Source: Agroathelia rolfsii
Taxonomy: Eukaryota; Basidiomycota; Agaricomycetes; Amylocorticiales; Amylocorticiaceae
NCBI GenBank assembly: GCA_018343915.1
Contig: JABRWF010000002.1
Span: forward strand, 496,001-560,000
DNA length: 64,000 bases
Reading direction: 5' to 3'
In this document: in pieces, positions 51,701 to 63,761 of the stretch
Layout: the number at the start of each line of letters is the position of its first letter
How positions within the stretch are numbered: position 1 is the first letter of the stretch
Made by a program: the position numbers and the translations under genes
The notes under the pieces: model-generated
The model's input: the letters and a program-made list of their open reading frames with translations, nothing else
Told to the model about the DNA's origin: nothing
The model's database searches: none

Positions 51701-53504
51701 ACCGTTCACCTTGTCAATTTGTGGCTCAAACGAAATGAGAGATCCATATGTTCGAAACCGCTGACGGATGTTGGCGTTCGGCGTGAGCGGAGAGAGGTTT
51801 GTAATGAGGACAGCCGTGGCAGGCGGTGGTCCCGTGGAGTTTTCGTCCCACTATGACTTTGTCATGAGCACAAATAACAATAATAATAAAAAAGGTGAAG
51901 GATGACAGCATAAAGAAAGAAATACCCAAAGGTAATTTCAAAAATAAACACGCACCGCATACTGGATAGGATATAACTCATTCCTCAACGGCCTGTGGCT
52001 TTGAGGCCGCTTGACTCCCTGAACCTTACGCGGATCTCTGATGACTGCCTCTGCTTCACCCGCGATCGTCTCGCCCTGGTATCGTACAATAATCTCCTTT
52101 CCCTTTCCCTTCCCCTTCACCCGTGGATATTCGCCGGATGTGAACTCGGGCTTTTCCAACAGCTTAGCGAGCAGTGGCTGGTACTTTGCATAACGATCCT
52201 TGTCCACCGATGCATCGAAGAGAACTTTGTAATCTCTTCCCGGAGCGAAATCCTCTCGTGTCGTGGGCCAAGGAGGCGGTGGTGGGAGGGAGTATGTCTT
52301 GGGAGGCGGTGGTGTTGGTGATTTGGGCGTCGGGAGGAGGGTCGTGGAGGGGGGCGGTGGTGGTGGTGGTGGTTGCTCTGGCGGTTCCGAGTCGGGTGGT
52401 GGAGGCAGTGAGTGTTGAGATGTTGACGGTACAGGCGGGAGTGGAAGTGCAGATATCGACAGTGGGGGTGGTGGCTCCGAAGGTGAAGGCGGTCTAGGGG
52501 AACTATGGGATGATAGATGCATCTCCTCCAAAGATCTAGAGAATGGTGCAGCTTGGGGATCCAATACATGGGTACCTACCAGCCGTTGCGGGGCCTTCAG
52601 GGTGAAAGATATAGGAGCAAACAATGATGGAGGCGCATGTGTAGAAGGTGGTGGTGGTGGCACAGTGGTAGGCGGTGGTGGTGGTGGAGATGACCTAGGT
52701 TCGGGAGGTTGTTCGTATACATCAGGAAGCGGTGGTGGTACAGAAGATGGAGGCGGAGGCGGAGGAATCGATACAGGTGGTGGCGGTGGTGGTGACGAAG
52801 AGGGTGGTGGTGGCGGTGGTGGGGGTAGATCATCAGGCGGGGGAGGTGGAGGTGGAGATGAGGGCTGCGCTGGCGGCAAGGGCGGGGGAGAGTTCTGAGG
52901 CGGGGTAAGCCATGGCTCTTCAGGTGGCGGTGGCGGGGCAGACTCAGGAGGAGGAGGAGGAGGAGGAGGAGGAGGAGGCGCATCGCAAGCAATAGACAAT
53001 TGCTCCTCGTTTCCATTGCTCTTGGACAAAGATGGTGCAAATGAGGACTGCTGGTCATTCACAGAGGCTTCTGAGTGAGAGAGCTGAATATAGTTTTCAC
53101 ATCGATCAATGCCACGATTATGCAAAATATAGTGGACAATTACTGACCGGATTCACGACAGGGCGGGAGTTATCTGCCTGCTTTCCTTTGGAAAACTTAA
53201 AGCCTACCGACCGTGGCAAGAAGCTATAGGATGAGGAAGCCGTAGCTGTAGCTGCAGGCGTAGGAGAGGCAGCCAAAGCAGCGGGTGATGAGACAGTAGC
53301 ATCCACATCATGGCCTTTCGCTGGAGACGTAGACCTTATTCCACCGTAGAGACTTCGTGGCCCAGAAGGAGGCGCAGTTCCCACTTTGGTTGAGCTTGTC
53401 GCCGTAGAGGATGAAGAGGCTGTCTGTGACGTCGAGAGAGACGGCGCGCTGCTACTGCTTGCAAATAAAGCCCGAGGACCCTTGGGCGGTAGCTTCCCAG
53501 ACAT
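48718..53504 (-). CDS. SET1: SET1, COMPASS histone H3-K4 methyltransferase (1465 aa)
   Basis: Six exons (53144-53504, 51956-53070, 50720-51850, 49055-50646, 48864-48985, 48718-48794) encode 1465 residues. Order: a Ser/Ala-rich N-terminus; a proline-rich region of about 280 residues; an RRM ([26 protein letters not shown] and [21 protein letters not shown]); a charged Arg/Asp/Ser stretch; a second RRM-like part ([23 protein letters not shown]); an acidic/Lys-rich centre; an nSET segment; and a C-terminal SET domain with [36 protein letters not shown] and post-SET cysteines ([13 protein letters not shown]). It methylates H3 lysine 4 within the COMPASS complex. The 73-nt intron after FGLEK was preferred to a 30-nt one because it keeps the RRM continuous. 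It converges with DUR3 (252 bp). Confidence 0.94.
52280..52980 (-). repeat. Proline-codon low-complexity tract within SET1
   Basis: On the plus strand this reads as GGT/GGC/GGA-rich sequence and includes an (AGG)n run near 52950-52979. On the coding strand it gives many runs of 5-12 prolines separated by Ser, Leu or Glu. It produces a spurious open frame on the opposite strand. Confidence 0.8.
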
Positions 53505-54900
53505 CTCACACGATTCCCAGTCCTTGTGCGTCTAGCTTTAGCCGTAGCTAGCGTATCTGACAAGGGCGCTGAGCCGTGTAGAGAACAATGGTGGTTGAAG
53601 TGAGTGTAAGAGCCCGCCGCGGCCGACGATGGCAAGAGCAAATTGCTTCTTGCCAACCGACCGCCATGTTCGACACTGTCTAATTCCTCGCACCCACCAT
53701 CAGGGCCTGGTCACTGTTACTCCAGTAAAAAAAAAATCCACATGTCAGGATATGCTCGTGCCACGGCCCAAGGGGTCATTCACAACGAATAATTATGACT
53801 ATAATCTCATCTGCAATGCTCTTATTATCATTAGGCTTAGTTACGCTCATCAAAGGATGCGATGTTCTTGTTTGTCTCCCCCTAATACTCTTTGCCCGCC
53901 CTCGTATAGTCTGGTGCCCTGTTGTCTTGTGACCGATACGGAGCAAGGACAAGTTCCGTCTAAGCCAGGTTGAATGGAATTACTCGTGCAAAAAGTCGAG
54001 AACAACACGACAATCTTTTCAATGACAATTGTGTGGGAGACATGTAGATGCCCTAATACTAGTTGGAATTGACCACGCTTAATATCCGGCGCCGCGAAGC
54101 CGATCAAGTGGAGCCCGAGAAGTGCCAATAGTCGGGGGAGAGAGAAAAAAAAGGAGAACCTCAAGTCGCTTTTCGACTGGATCTGGTGAAGCACATGTAG
54201 GAGTCCTAGTGTACGTTGTGTACACCTCTTATAAATGATATCGACTTTTGCTAGGTACCGGTATGCATATCGTTTGGTTGTTTTTTTTTTTTTACTGTTC
54301 TAGTGGGTGCGGAACAAGTGCTGTGGTTTTTTATTTGTGCCAGTCAGGCCAGGAGCAAACAACAGTGTTATTAGTGGATTATCTCGATCATAATTGGTCA
54401 TGACTGCGACGAAATACTTGTAAGATCGGGAGCAATGTGATGACCAAGATGACCGATGCTTCTTTAAGCCTTCTTGGACACGCCACCACGTATCATGCTG
54501 CATTCAAGCCAAATGCTGCAGGTGCTCGCTGAATGCTGTGAAATTTGCTGTTGACGGCGTATGTTGACCCCTGGGCCCATAGCAACCACCACCATCCCCT
54601 GAATAAGGCCCAGATCGTGCTCAATGTGATCAGTTGCAATAAGAGAGTAAACTTGTAGGCAAAGTCCATGGAATGTTGATTTATAACCCAATCGATCATG
54701 ATGATAGGCTAGATGAGCAATGCGATGATATCACGAGGTCGGCTTGGTGGCATATAAGCCGAACCGGGCTATATTCTTGCATCCCACGAGCAGCGATACC
54801 ACTGGCATGAGTAACAATACGTGAGCAATACTAGGGTATTTTCTCTAGTCATGTCGAATCGCTGACTAGAGACGGCGTTTGTCAACTTGAATCGTCTATC
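53505..54900. other. Intergenic, 1.4 kb
   Basis: This separates the SET1 promoter from the first M20 gene promoter. A CATATAAGCC motif near 54751 could be the TATA element of the M20 gene. I see no other feature beyond short T tracts. Confidence 0.4.
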
Positions 54901-57029
54901 ATGGGTATTCAGCTTGGAATCGCAGCCAAATACAGTGCGTCACATGCCTCTAGCTTGTTATACAGGTTTGACTTACTAATTGTATATCCAGAGTAAAGCA
55001 ACTCCATGGCGTCTTGACCAGAAGACTAAAGAGGGCCCCTATTCTACCCCCGAGCGACGGCCTGCGCCCCATCTCTGGCGGTCCGAGGTGTTGGCTACCA
55101 TTGACACTAAGATTGAAGAGTTGGACGAGGTTCTTCGTGAAGTCAGTCTTGACATGTGTGGTGAGATTTACCTTCTGTTCCATATGTCATGATTGCCGAG
55201 TAGCATTGACGACGTGTACATCTGCACAGACCACCCAGAGCTATCTTTCAAAGAACAGTGCGCTCAGCTATCACAAACCTATTCCTTTGATATCGCTTAC
55301 GAATAATTACGACATTGCCCTCATTCTCCTTAAAAGCCGTGCGCACGATAACCTAACCGCATTCATTGGGAAACATGCCCCAGAATTTACAGTGACCCAA
55401 CACTATTTGCTTGAGACAGGATGGCGCGCGACATTTCAACATGGTGAAGGAGGACCCGTTATTGGTGTCAACTCGGAGGCAAGTCTTTATTAGCAGAAAG
55501 GATAAATTGTCCTAAGAACCGTTGTTGACGAATAGATGGATGCCCTGCCTGGTATCGGGCATGCTTGCGGCCACAATCTCATCGCTATCGCTGGTATCAC
55601 CGTAGCAGTCGCGATTGCACACGCACTCAAGACGCATGACATTCCAGGTACCGTCATCCTCCTTGGCACCCCAGGCAAGTGAATTCAGTGTCTAGATATT
55701 CCTATTTGCTGAAAGGGGTTTTAGCGGAAGAAGGTGGTGAGGGCAAAGTCCACATGCTGAAACAAGGTGCATACGAGCCTATGGATGCCTGTCTGATGTG
55801 CCATCCTGGCCCCGGTCTCAAACATGCTGTAAGATTGAAGTCTTCCCTGGCCATTCAGACGATCAATGTCGAATACAAAGGCCATAGGTTAGCATAACGC
55901 CATTTTTTCTTACATCTTCCGCCTTCGTTTTGACAAATCGACTGCTCGAATCCTGATTCTGCAGTGCTCACGCAGCATTATCGCCATGGGAAGGCACTAA
56001 TGCTTTGGATGCATGTGTACTGGCATACAATGGCATTTCGGCGCTCCGTCAACAGATTCGACCTAGCCATCGCGTTCACGGGGTTTTCAAAGGAAATGAT
56101 TGGGCCCCAAATAGTAAGCAGGGATAAACAACTCGTCGAATTCTTTACATCTGCTTAATATAATGTCCCCTTTAGTTATCCCGGATAACTCGCAAATGAC
56201 GTGCGCATAAATCTATTATTCATTCATTTTTTCTATGTTCATCTAGCAATCAGGTGGCTTATAAGAGCACCAACGTGGGCAGAGGTGCAATCAACATCCG
56301 AGCGTGTCGTCGCCTGCTTCAAGTAAGCCATAATCGTAACTCTCTACTACGTATCGATTTAACCTGAACTCAGAGCCGCGGCACTTGCGACGGGGTGTGA
56401 AGTCAAAATCGACTTTATTGGAGGCATGTATGAAGTCCGACAGAACACTGTCCTGGGTATATGCGCCTTTTCTCGGCTCTCTGTTCCGTGCTGATTTTTC
56501 TTCTTCTTCTTCTTCTCATTCCCTTTTCACCTAATGATGCATACATGCGTCTACACTAGGCCCGGAATTTGCCAAAATCATTGTAGATCATTACGGTGGT
56601 ATCCTCAACCCTGACCAAAATCTTATTTTCGCCTCCACGGATTTTGTAAGTCTTTCGGATCAGTATTCCTGCCATAAAAGACAATGAAACGATTGGCTGT
56701 AAACTCACACCTATATTTCTAGGGGAATATTTCATATGAGTTACCCTCTCTTCATCCATTCTATGGTAAACCAGATCCTACTTGCCATTTACAAGTACAA
56801 GTTGCTCAAGTATCATTGCAATGGAACAGCTGTGCCAACCTCGGAAAACGGCGGGAACCATACCCCCGGCTTTGAACAAGCAGCTCGGACGCACGCTGCG
56901 CACAAATTCACGCTTACGGTCGCAGGTGGTTTGGCAGCGCTTGGTGTGCGAATGTGTGATGATAAAGAGTTTTTGCAGCAGGTCAAGGATGCGTTTGAAG
57001 AGGACAAGGCTTTGAGAAGTAATATTTAA
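54901..57029 (+). CDS. M20 family metal-dependent amidohydrolase, copy 1 (443 aa)
   Basis: Thirteen exons (54901-54938, 54994-55160, 55230-55257, 55337-55478, 55536-55674, 55725-55887, 55965-56113, 56176-56200, 56254-56322, 56374-56456, 56560-56645, 56724-56766, 56830-57029). Motifs are [16 protein letters not shown] (first metal-binding region), [10 protein letters not shown] (catalytic Glu), HPGPGLKH, the dimerisation-domain start [13 protein letters not shown], and the C-terminal metal-site region NGGNHTPGFEQAA. The family hydrolyses amide or peptide bonds (aminoacylase, dipeptidase PM20D2, AbgB-like); the substrate is unknown. Two introns (55479-55535 and 55675-55724) start with GCAAGT. 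The same two junctions in copy 2 use GT. The first exon (MGIQLGIAAKYSA) is tentative, since the conserved part begins near TPWRLD. No secretion signal is evident, so it is probably cytosolic. Confidence 0.85.
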
Positions 57030-57401
57030 ATTCTTGGGCTCATTGATAGTATAATAGACAAAAATGAGTGTAAGATATATAACGAGAGTTTATCTTATAT
57101 CTTGATACCACAGCGGAATATTTCATCTACCAGTAGGCTCACTTTTCATAGGAGGATGAAATTCCGGCTTCTTGAGTCCTCCTGGTTCGGAAGTAAAAAG
57201 AATATCAATACGATCTCTGGAAGCATTTCTCGCCGGTTACAATTACTACTACCACCGGTATCACTCAGTCTAGCAAACTTGGCATCGTCCTGCTCGCGCT
57301 GGTCTACTAGGCTCACTAGTACTTGATTATAGACCTTTGACTTTTTTTATGAGTCTTTACCATTGAGATTGTCCTGAAGCTCTCCCAATATTATCCTTGG
57401 G
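57030..57401. other. Spacer between M20 copy 1 and the HCS1-like helicase
   Basis: This 372-bp interval contains the terminator region of the M20 gene and the helicase promoter. No other feature is visible. Confidence 0.45.
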
Positions 57402-60400
57402 ATGTCAGAAACCTTATCAAAAACGTCCGACACCCAGTTTACCGCATTCCTTGCGCGCCATCGCGCCTTGCTAACCGCAGAACGCGAAGCAGATCTCGCG
57501 CGAACATCACTCCTACTATCTAACTGCAGTCCCAAACTCTTGCAGCAGCAAGGTCTTGCGCTTCTGGGCCTCGGCGTAGCCAGTATTAATATTGGCCTGG
57601 GCGGCAAAACCCTAGTCGAGCTCGATCGGCCGTCTGCATACCATACCAGTCCAGAGTTCCCTCCACATTCGCTCAGGCCGGGAGACTTGGCTCGTATCGA
57701 GGAGAATATAACGGGTAAACCGGGGAAGGCTAAACCCAGTGCCAAGTCGACCTCAACTTCTGAGGCCAATGGTGGTAACGGTTCTATCGAGGGTGTCGTT
57801 TATAAGGTATCATCCTGATCATGACCTTTGTGTATGGACGTTTTACAAGATTTAGGTCTCAGAAACGAAGATTGTGATTGCGGTTGACTCCGCTGAGGTG
57901 GATCTTCCGGAAAGATGTCGTGTTCTAAAGCTGGCTAATACTGTCACATATGACCGGTAAGTATGAAAACATGGGATCTCAGAAACCCGTTTTTTACATG
58001 ATTTTTTGTAGTATGGACCGCGCTCTAGACAGTCTGGAGCGCATGGTTATTCCAAGTCCTGACTCCAATGGAAAGCCTGTACAAGGAATGAGTCCTTTAA
58101 TGCGCGTTCTTCTTGGATATACTACACCATCTCCTCTCGCACCCAAACCAGAGGTCACGTTTTTTGATTCATCTTTAAACCCAAGCCAGAAGGAAGCCGT
58201 TTATTTTACACTGCAGGCCCATGAAGTTGCATGTATCCATGGTCCTCCAGGCTGGTATCGATTTCTTTGTCAATTGCCTCTGAAACTAACGATTCAACCA
58301 CAGGTACCGGCAAAACACATACCTTGATTGAAATCATACGTCAGCTCGCCACTCCGCGCACGCCTTCTGCGAGTGAAATCAGTCCTAAACCCCCTCGTAT
58401 TCTCGTTTGTGGCGCATCAAATCTTGCTGTGGATAACATCTTAGAACGTATCCTCGCACTCCCAGGAGACCCCAACACACCCAAACTCAAGGCGACGCGC
58501 ATTGGTCATCCGGCTCGCGTCTTGGCTAGCAATGAAAGTGTTCTTGGGGCTACGCTAGATCTGCAAGCTGTTCGAAGCGACGAGGTACTCCATCCATTTT
58601 TATGTCTAAGGGTATGAAACGACCAGAGCTTGATGTGATCAAGTAGGCTGCACTGGCCAAGGATATCAAAGAAGAGCTAGATACGCTTCTTACCTCGCTC
58701 TCCGGTAAGACTGGAAAGAATCGACCCCGTGGTGCGGAGAGAAAGAAGATGTGGGAAGAAGTCAAAGCTCTCCGTAAAGAGTTCGTATATTGTGTTCTCT
58801 GGAAGGCATAACATCTGAAATTTTCTGGCACATAGGTACCGTCAGCGAGAAACTGCGGTTGTCAAGAGTGTGCTTTCTGAAGCTCAGGTAGCCCGTTTTT
58901 AATCGGAACACGTTTCATAAACTTCAATATATGCGCCTTCACCAGATCGTGTTTGCCACTTGCCACTCTTCTGGCGGACGACAATTACAAGGGATGACGT
59001 TTGATATTGTTATTATTGATGAAGCAACGCAGGCTCTCGAGGCTGTATGAATTCCTAGACTGTTTTAGTCAGTTTCGACGTACTTATTCTTGTAAAGGTT
59101 TGCTGGGTGCCTCTACTACACGGTGCACGCAAGCTCATTCTAGCAGGTGATCCAATGCAACTGCCCCCTACTGTCCTCGCGCTTGGTCATGGAGATAAAA
59201 ACGCCAGGGCAAAGAACGAATCTAAGGCAAAGCCGAAAGAGAAGGGAGCACCGAAAACACAGGCCAAGGATGCCACAAAGGGAAAAGGTGCTTCAGCTGG
59301 GGCATCTAAAGCATTAAAAGTCAAGGAGCCAGAACCAGCACCGCAATCATCAGAGACACAATCAAGTACAGACGCAGATTCGCAATCGGGCTCAGAATTA
59401 GAGGCAGCAGTGGCGGACCAGAACGCTCCTTCAAATGACAAAAAGAGCGCCTCGTCGAAAAAAATGAAAAGCCAAAAGAAGAAAGATTTTGTCCCGAGTG
59501 GACTCGTCCCGCCAAGGACTCTAGAGACGACGCTGTTTGATAGGTTGGAGCGCATGTACGGACCTAGTATCAAAAGGATGCTAGAAGTGCAATATCGGTA
59601 TATGCTTCTTTTCCGTTATCACAATCTTGATTTGATATCAACGGTTCACGGAATATAGAATGCATACGCAGATCTGCGAATTCCCATCCAAGACCTTGTA
59701 TTCCTCCAAACTCAGCGCTCATGACTCTGTTGCCTCTCATTTGTTGCGCGATCTCCCGAACGTATCGGAGGCGGAAGATGAAGATGCCGTTCTCAGTACT
59801 CCCGTGGTTTTCTTTGACACTGCCGGCTGTGAATACTTCGAAAGGCTGGAAGGACAAGGAGAAGGTGGCGGTACCGATGCAGAGGGAAGCAGATGTAATG
59901 AAAACGAAGCCGTGCTCGTTAAGACATGGGTCGATAAATTGGTACGTAACATGCACCACTTCAATCTCCCATCCAATTTTCTTGCTTATCATGGAAGCAG
60001 ATAATTATGGGAATTCTGACTACACAAATTGCAGTGATTTCACCGTAAGTCAAGACTTGAACTATACTCAATCCTTGATTAGAATGAGTGACACAATCAC
60101 AACCAGATACCAAGCTCAAGTAACATTGCTCTCCACGTTGCTTCGTCCTGGATATCCTGACCTTGAAATTGGTACTGTGGACGGGATGCAAGGTCGTGAA
60201 AAGGAAGCAATAGTTATTAGTCTGGTTAGGAGTAATGATAAGGTATGTACCTAATTTTCTTGATTTTCACTCGGCAGATTTTAATTGCATTGCATATAGC
60301 GTGAAGTTGGCTTCCTGAAAGAGAAGAGACGACTGAATGGTAAACATGACTGATTTTTTGGATGGTCTGCACGTGGTGAATAATCTTTTCCTCCTTTCTA

Positions 60401-60592
60401 GTGGCTATGACTCGTGCAAGACGCCATCTGGTTTGTATACAAACTCAAAGTAGCGACGAAAGAGTTGGCTGAGTATACTTTTAGTGCGTTGTAGGCGATT
60501 CATCCACCATTGAGCATGGTGGTACACACCTTAAACGATGGTTGAAATGGCTCGAAGATAATGCAGATGTGCGGTATGCGGGAATTGATTAA
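57402..60592 (+). CDS. HCS1: HCS1/SMUBP2-like superfamily 1B DNA/RNA helicase (816 aa)
   Basis: Fourteen exons (57402-57806, 57856-57956, 58012-58250, 58304-58584, 58647-58780, 58836-58887, 58946-59044, 59098-59597, 59659-59941, 60001-60044, 60108-60243, 60300-60339, 60402-60430, 60485-60592) encode 816 residues. Helicase motifs: Q-motif LNPSQKEAV, Walker A GPPGTGKT (246-253), motif Ia [22 protein letters not shown] (Walker B), [50 protein letters not shown] and [12 protein letters not shown]. This is the UPF1-like SF1B family, HCS1 in yeast and IGHMBP2/SMUBP2 in animals (5'-3' helicase). The P-loop Gly codon is split by intron 58251-58303, which needs a GC donor. A Lys/Ser/Ala-rich insert of about 100 residues interrupts the core after motif III. 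It lies between the two M20 paralogues. Confidence 0.92.
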
Positions 60593-60981
60593 TCCGGTAT
60601 ATGTAAGTTCTGTTTTGGCGGAATTTACGGAGAATAGCCAGGATGTGCTTGTATGCTCACAATATTGCGTATACTTTTGGAAGCACATTACATGTAGATC
60701 ATACACATTTTTTCAAAAATGAATCTCGTCAGTGAACAATGTAATGCACTGCTACCAGTATAGTTTATGATGAGGCTGCCCAGGAGGATGTCATATCGGA
60801 TGGAGGCCCGAAACGGGCCGCGTATTCGGGCGTTGGATTATCCCCACACGAAATGATGATGATCTTGATGTCGACTTCGTTTGCCTATTAGTACTTAGTC
60901 ATATACTCAACGGTACTACACTGGGTATTTGCCTTCAAATTCGCTATATTATCCCCTCAATCCGAACATACACCTTCGTAA
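60593..60981. other. Spacer between the HCS1-like helicase and M20 copy 2
   Basis: This 389-bp interval holds the helicase 3' flank and the M20 copy 2 promoter. No additional feature is recognised. Confidence 0.45.
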
Positions 60982-63058
60982 ATGACTGCCCTCGCAGGAG
61001 AAAATAGCGTTCCGCAAGCCATCTGGCGACTTGACGAGAGCCATGAAGCCCAAATCCCTGCTCAGGCTCTTCATGCACCTCACCTCTGGCGACCCGAGGT
61101 ATTATCAACAATCGAAGCCAGTGTTGACGAGCTGAGCGAACCACTTCGCGACCTCAGTCTTGATATTAGCGGTAATAACATAGATTGATTTTGATCAATG
61201 ATCATCATTGTGCTTATTGAGGATATATTGTACCGCTTCAGATCATCCAGAATTGGGCTATAAAGAATAGTGCGTCTATAATGCAATTTAGCTTTTTTTT
61301 ATTCCATTCAAAAGAAACTCGATTGTAGCCATACGCACGATGTCATGACCGCTTTTATTGAGAAACATGCCCCCGAATTCGAGGTAACGAAACATTATCT
61401 CCTTGAGACAGCCTGGCGTGCGTTCTTCAAGCATGGAGAGGGTGGCCCTGTCATCGGCGTCAATTCAGAGGTCTATATATTCTCTCTCTAAATGCCAAAA
61501 ATGACTGATTGTATTCATGCTATATTAGATGGATGCTCTCCCAGGCATCGGTCATGCCTGCGGCCACAATCTCATCGCGATCGCAGGTGTTGGAGTTGCA
61601 CTCGGTTTGGCTCGTGCCCTGAAGGCACATGATATCCCTGGCACTGTCCTTCTTTTGGGTACACCCGGTTAGTCCTATTGGCCATCTCTTACCCTCTCAA
61701 CAATTTATATGAACGCGTGTATACAGCCGAGGAGGGTGGCGAGGGCAAAAAAGCCCTGCTAGAAAAAGGCGCCTACGAGTCCATGGACGCGTGCGTGATG
61801 TGTCATCCGGCTCCTGGACCAGAGCATTCAGTCTCCTTGAGCTCCTCTTTGGCCATCTCAAGGCTTGACGTGGATTTCAAGGGTCACAGGTGGGCAATAA
61901 TATAATTTGCCAACAGAGGCAGATTTCTTGTATTGATGTTGATGGTGCTGCTTGCCAGTGCCCATGCTGCATTATCACCCTGGGAAGGTGTCAATGCACT
62001 GGATGCATGCGTACTCGCATACAACAATATCTCAGCCCTCCGACAGCAGATTCATCCGACGCATCGCGTTCATGGTATCTTCACGGGACACGATTGGGCC
62101 CCGAATGGTAAGCCAAAAAGTCACAGATAGGCACTCAGCATTCTTATCCTTTTCCCAACCCATTCTTTATTGCAATATAGTTATCCCGGATAACGCAAAA
62201 ATGCAGTATGTCATTATCACGATCTTTGCGTTTTAATGCGTGGAATAACGATTATCACTATCTGACGATTACTAGAATCCTCGTCCGGGCGCCCACCTGG
62301 GCTAAACAACAGGAAACATTAAAGCGCGTCATTCCATGCATCGAGTAAGTAATTCTCCTCTAGAGAAACCGATTATCCTACACTTCTAATAAAACAACAA
62401 ACACCATCCTAGAGCCGCAGCCCTTGCTACAGGATGCAAGGTCGATATCAAACCTTTTGGTGGCATGACTGATTTACGGCAGAATACTGTCCTAGGTGAG
62501 GATAGATCCCTTGATATCCCTATGTTCCGTGAATAGATGAATGAAGGCTGATGAGAGAAATTTGGCTCATTAGGCTCGGAGCTAGCAACCTTCATCCGAG
62601 ACCGTTACAGCGGTCATATTGACTTTGAGTACGGTATCTCTGGCGCTTCAACCGATTTCGTACGTTGTTTATAATCCATATATCCATATCATGATTTGCA
62701 TTTTTTTTTCTCCCTGAATATTGATGATTTGATATTGTCAGGGCAACGTCTCCTACATCCTACCTTCCCTCCACCCAGGCTTTGGTATGTAACACTTTGG
62801 CCTTAACTGCATCGCCGTTCCTTCTTAGTACAAGAAATTGATCGCTAACCGATCTTTTTTGCAGCCATTCCGACAGAACCCAACGGCGGGAACCACACGC
62901 CCGCTTTCACGAAAGCGGCGAGAACCCCGGCAGCGCACAAAGAGACGCTCACGATCACGAAGGGACTCTCTGCACTCGGAGCACGTATGTGTGACGATGC
63001 GGCGTTCTTGAAGGATGTCAAGGATGCATTTGAGGAGGATAAAAAGTTGCGCGGGTGA
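60982..63058 (+). CDS. M20 family metal-dependent amidohydrolase, copy 2 (436 aa)
   Basis: Twelve exons (60982-61171, 61242-61269, 61329-61470, 61529-61667, 61727-61889, 61959-62107, 62181-62205, 62276-62344, 62413-62495, 62574-62659, 62742-62784, 62865-63058). All ten internal exons (28, 142, 139, 163, 149, 25, 69, 83, 86 and 43 nt) have exactly the lengths of their counterparts in copy 1, so the gene pair arose by duplication. Metal and catalytic motifs are [13 protein letters not shown] (122-134), PAEEGGEG (166-173), [21 protein letters not shown] and NGGNHTPAF. The start [10 protein letters not shown] lies in a single exon with the WRLD motif, unlike copy 1. All donors here are GT. Substrate unknown; probably an intracellular amidase or dipeptidase. 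Confidence 0.88.
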
Positions 63059-63761
63059 TATATAGCCTGGATAGGTTTAAATGAATCGGGGCTACTTATC
63101 GGGGTGGGGATGAGACAGGTTGGATGATTTTCTCGCGATGCAAGATGCATCAGGAAAAATGAAATGGAAGGAACAAGCATTTATGATATTAAGCATCAGA
63201 AGATTCGAGCTGTAGTCTGCCAGTTGTCACACCAAGTATGTCTAACGCCAGAGAGAGAAGAGGTTTAGCTCCACATCTCGAGCACTATGTATTGGTATTG
63301 GGAATGATATACAAAAACAAATAGTCGGAACATGTTGTGTACTTTGCATATCATAATATTATCATAAAATACATAGGTTAATTTAACCTCTAATGTCAAA
63401 GGATACCTTAGACCGCTCTTTGAATAGCAAATATTAAGACAGAAAAGGCCTTATTGGATTCTCTCTATACGTCTCTATAAGCAGAAACAGATCATTTAAA
63501 AAAAGCTAGTCTGAAGCCCCTAAAAAGAAGAGGTATCGAACACAAATAGAGAAACGAGCCTACAACTTCGACTGGCCGACTTTCCTGATTATAAAAGCAC
63601 CTAAATACTGAGCTGAATGAACGGAACATGTAGCAAAACAACAACAGTGAGTAAATGAATGATAGATTACGCGACGCTTGGCTCGGCTTACCCAGAGATT
63701 TTGGCTTTTCTTGAGCAATCTACAGCAAAATTCATGTACGATGATCAGATACCTTTTTCTT
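63059..63761. other. Convergent 3' interval, 0.7 kb
   Basis: This AT-rich spacer lies between M20 copy 2 (+) and the partial hydrolase (-). It probably holds untranslated 3' sequence of both. No gene is seen. Confidence 0.4.

Noticed and set aside
52602..52898. Gly-rich open frame on the plus strand
   Set aside because: It is the complement of the proline-rich SET1 exon; composition alone keeps it open.
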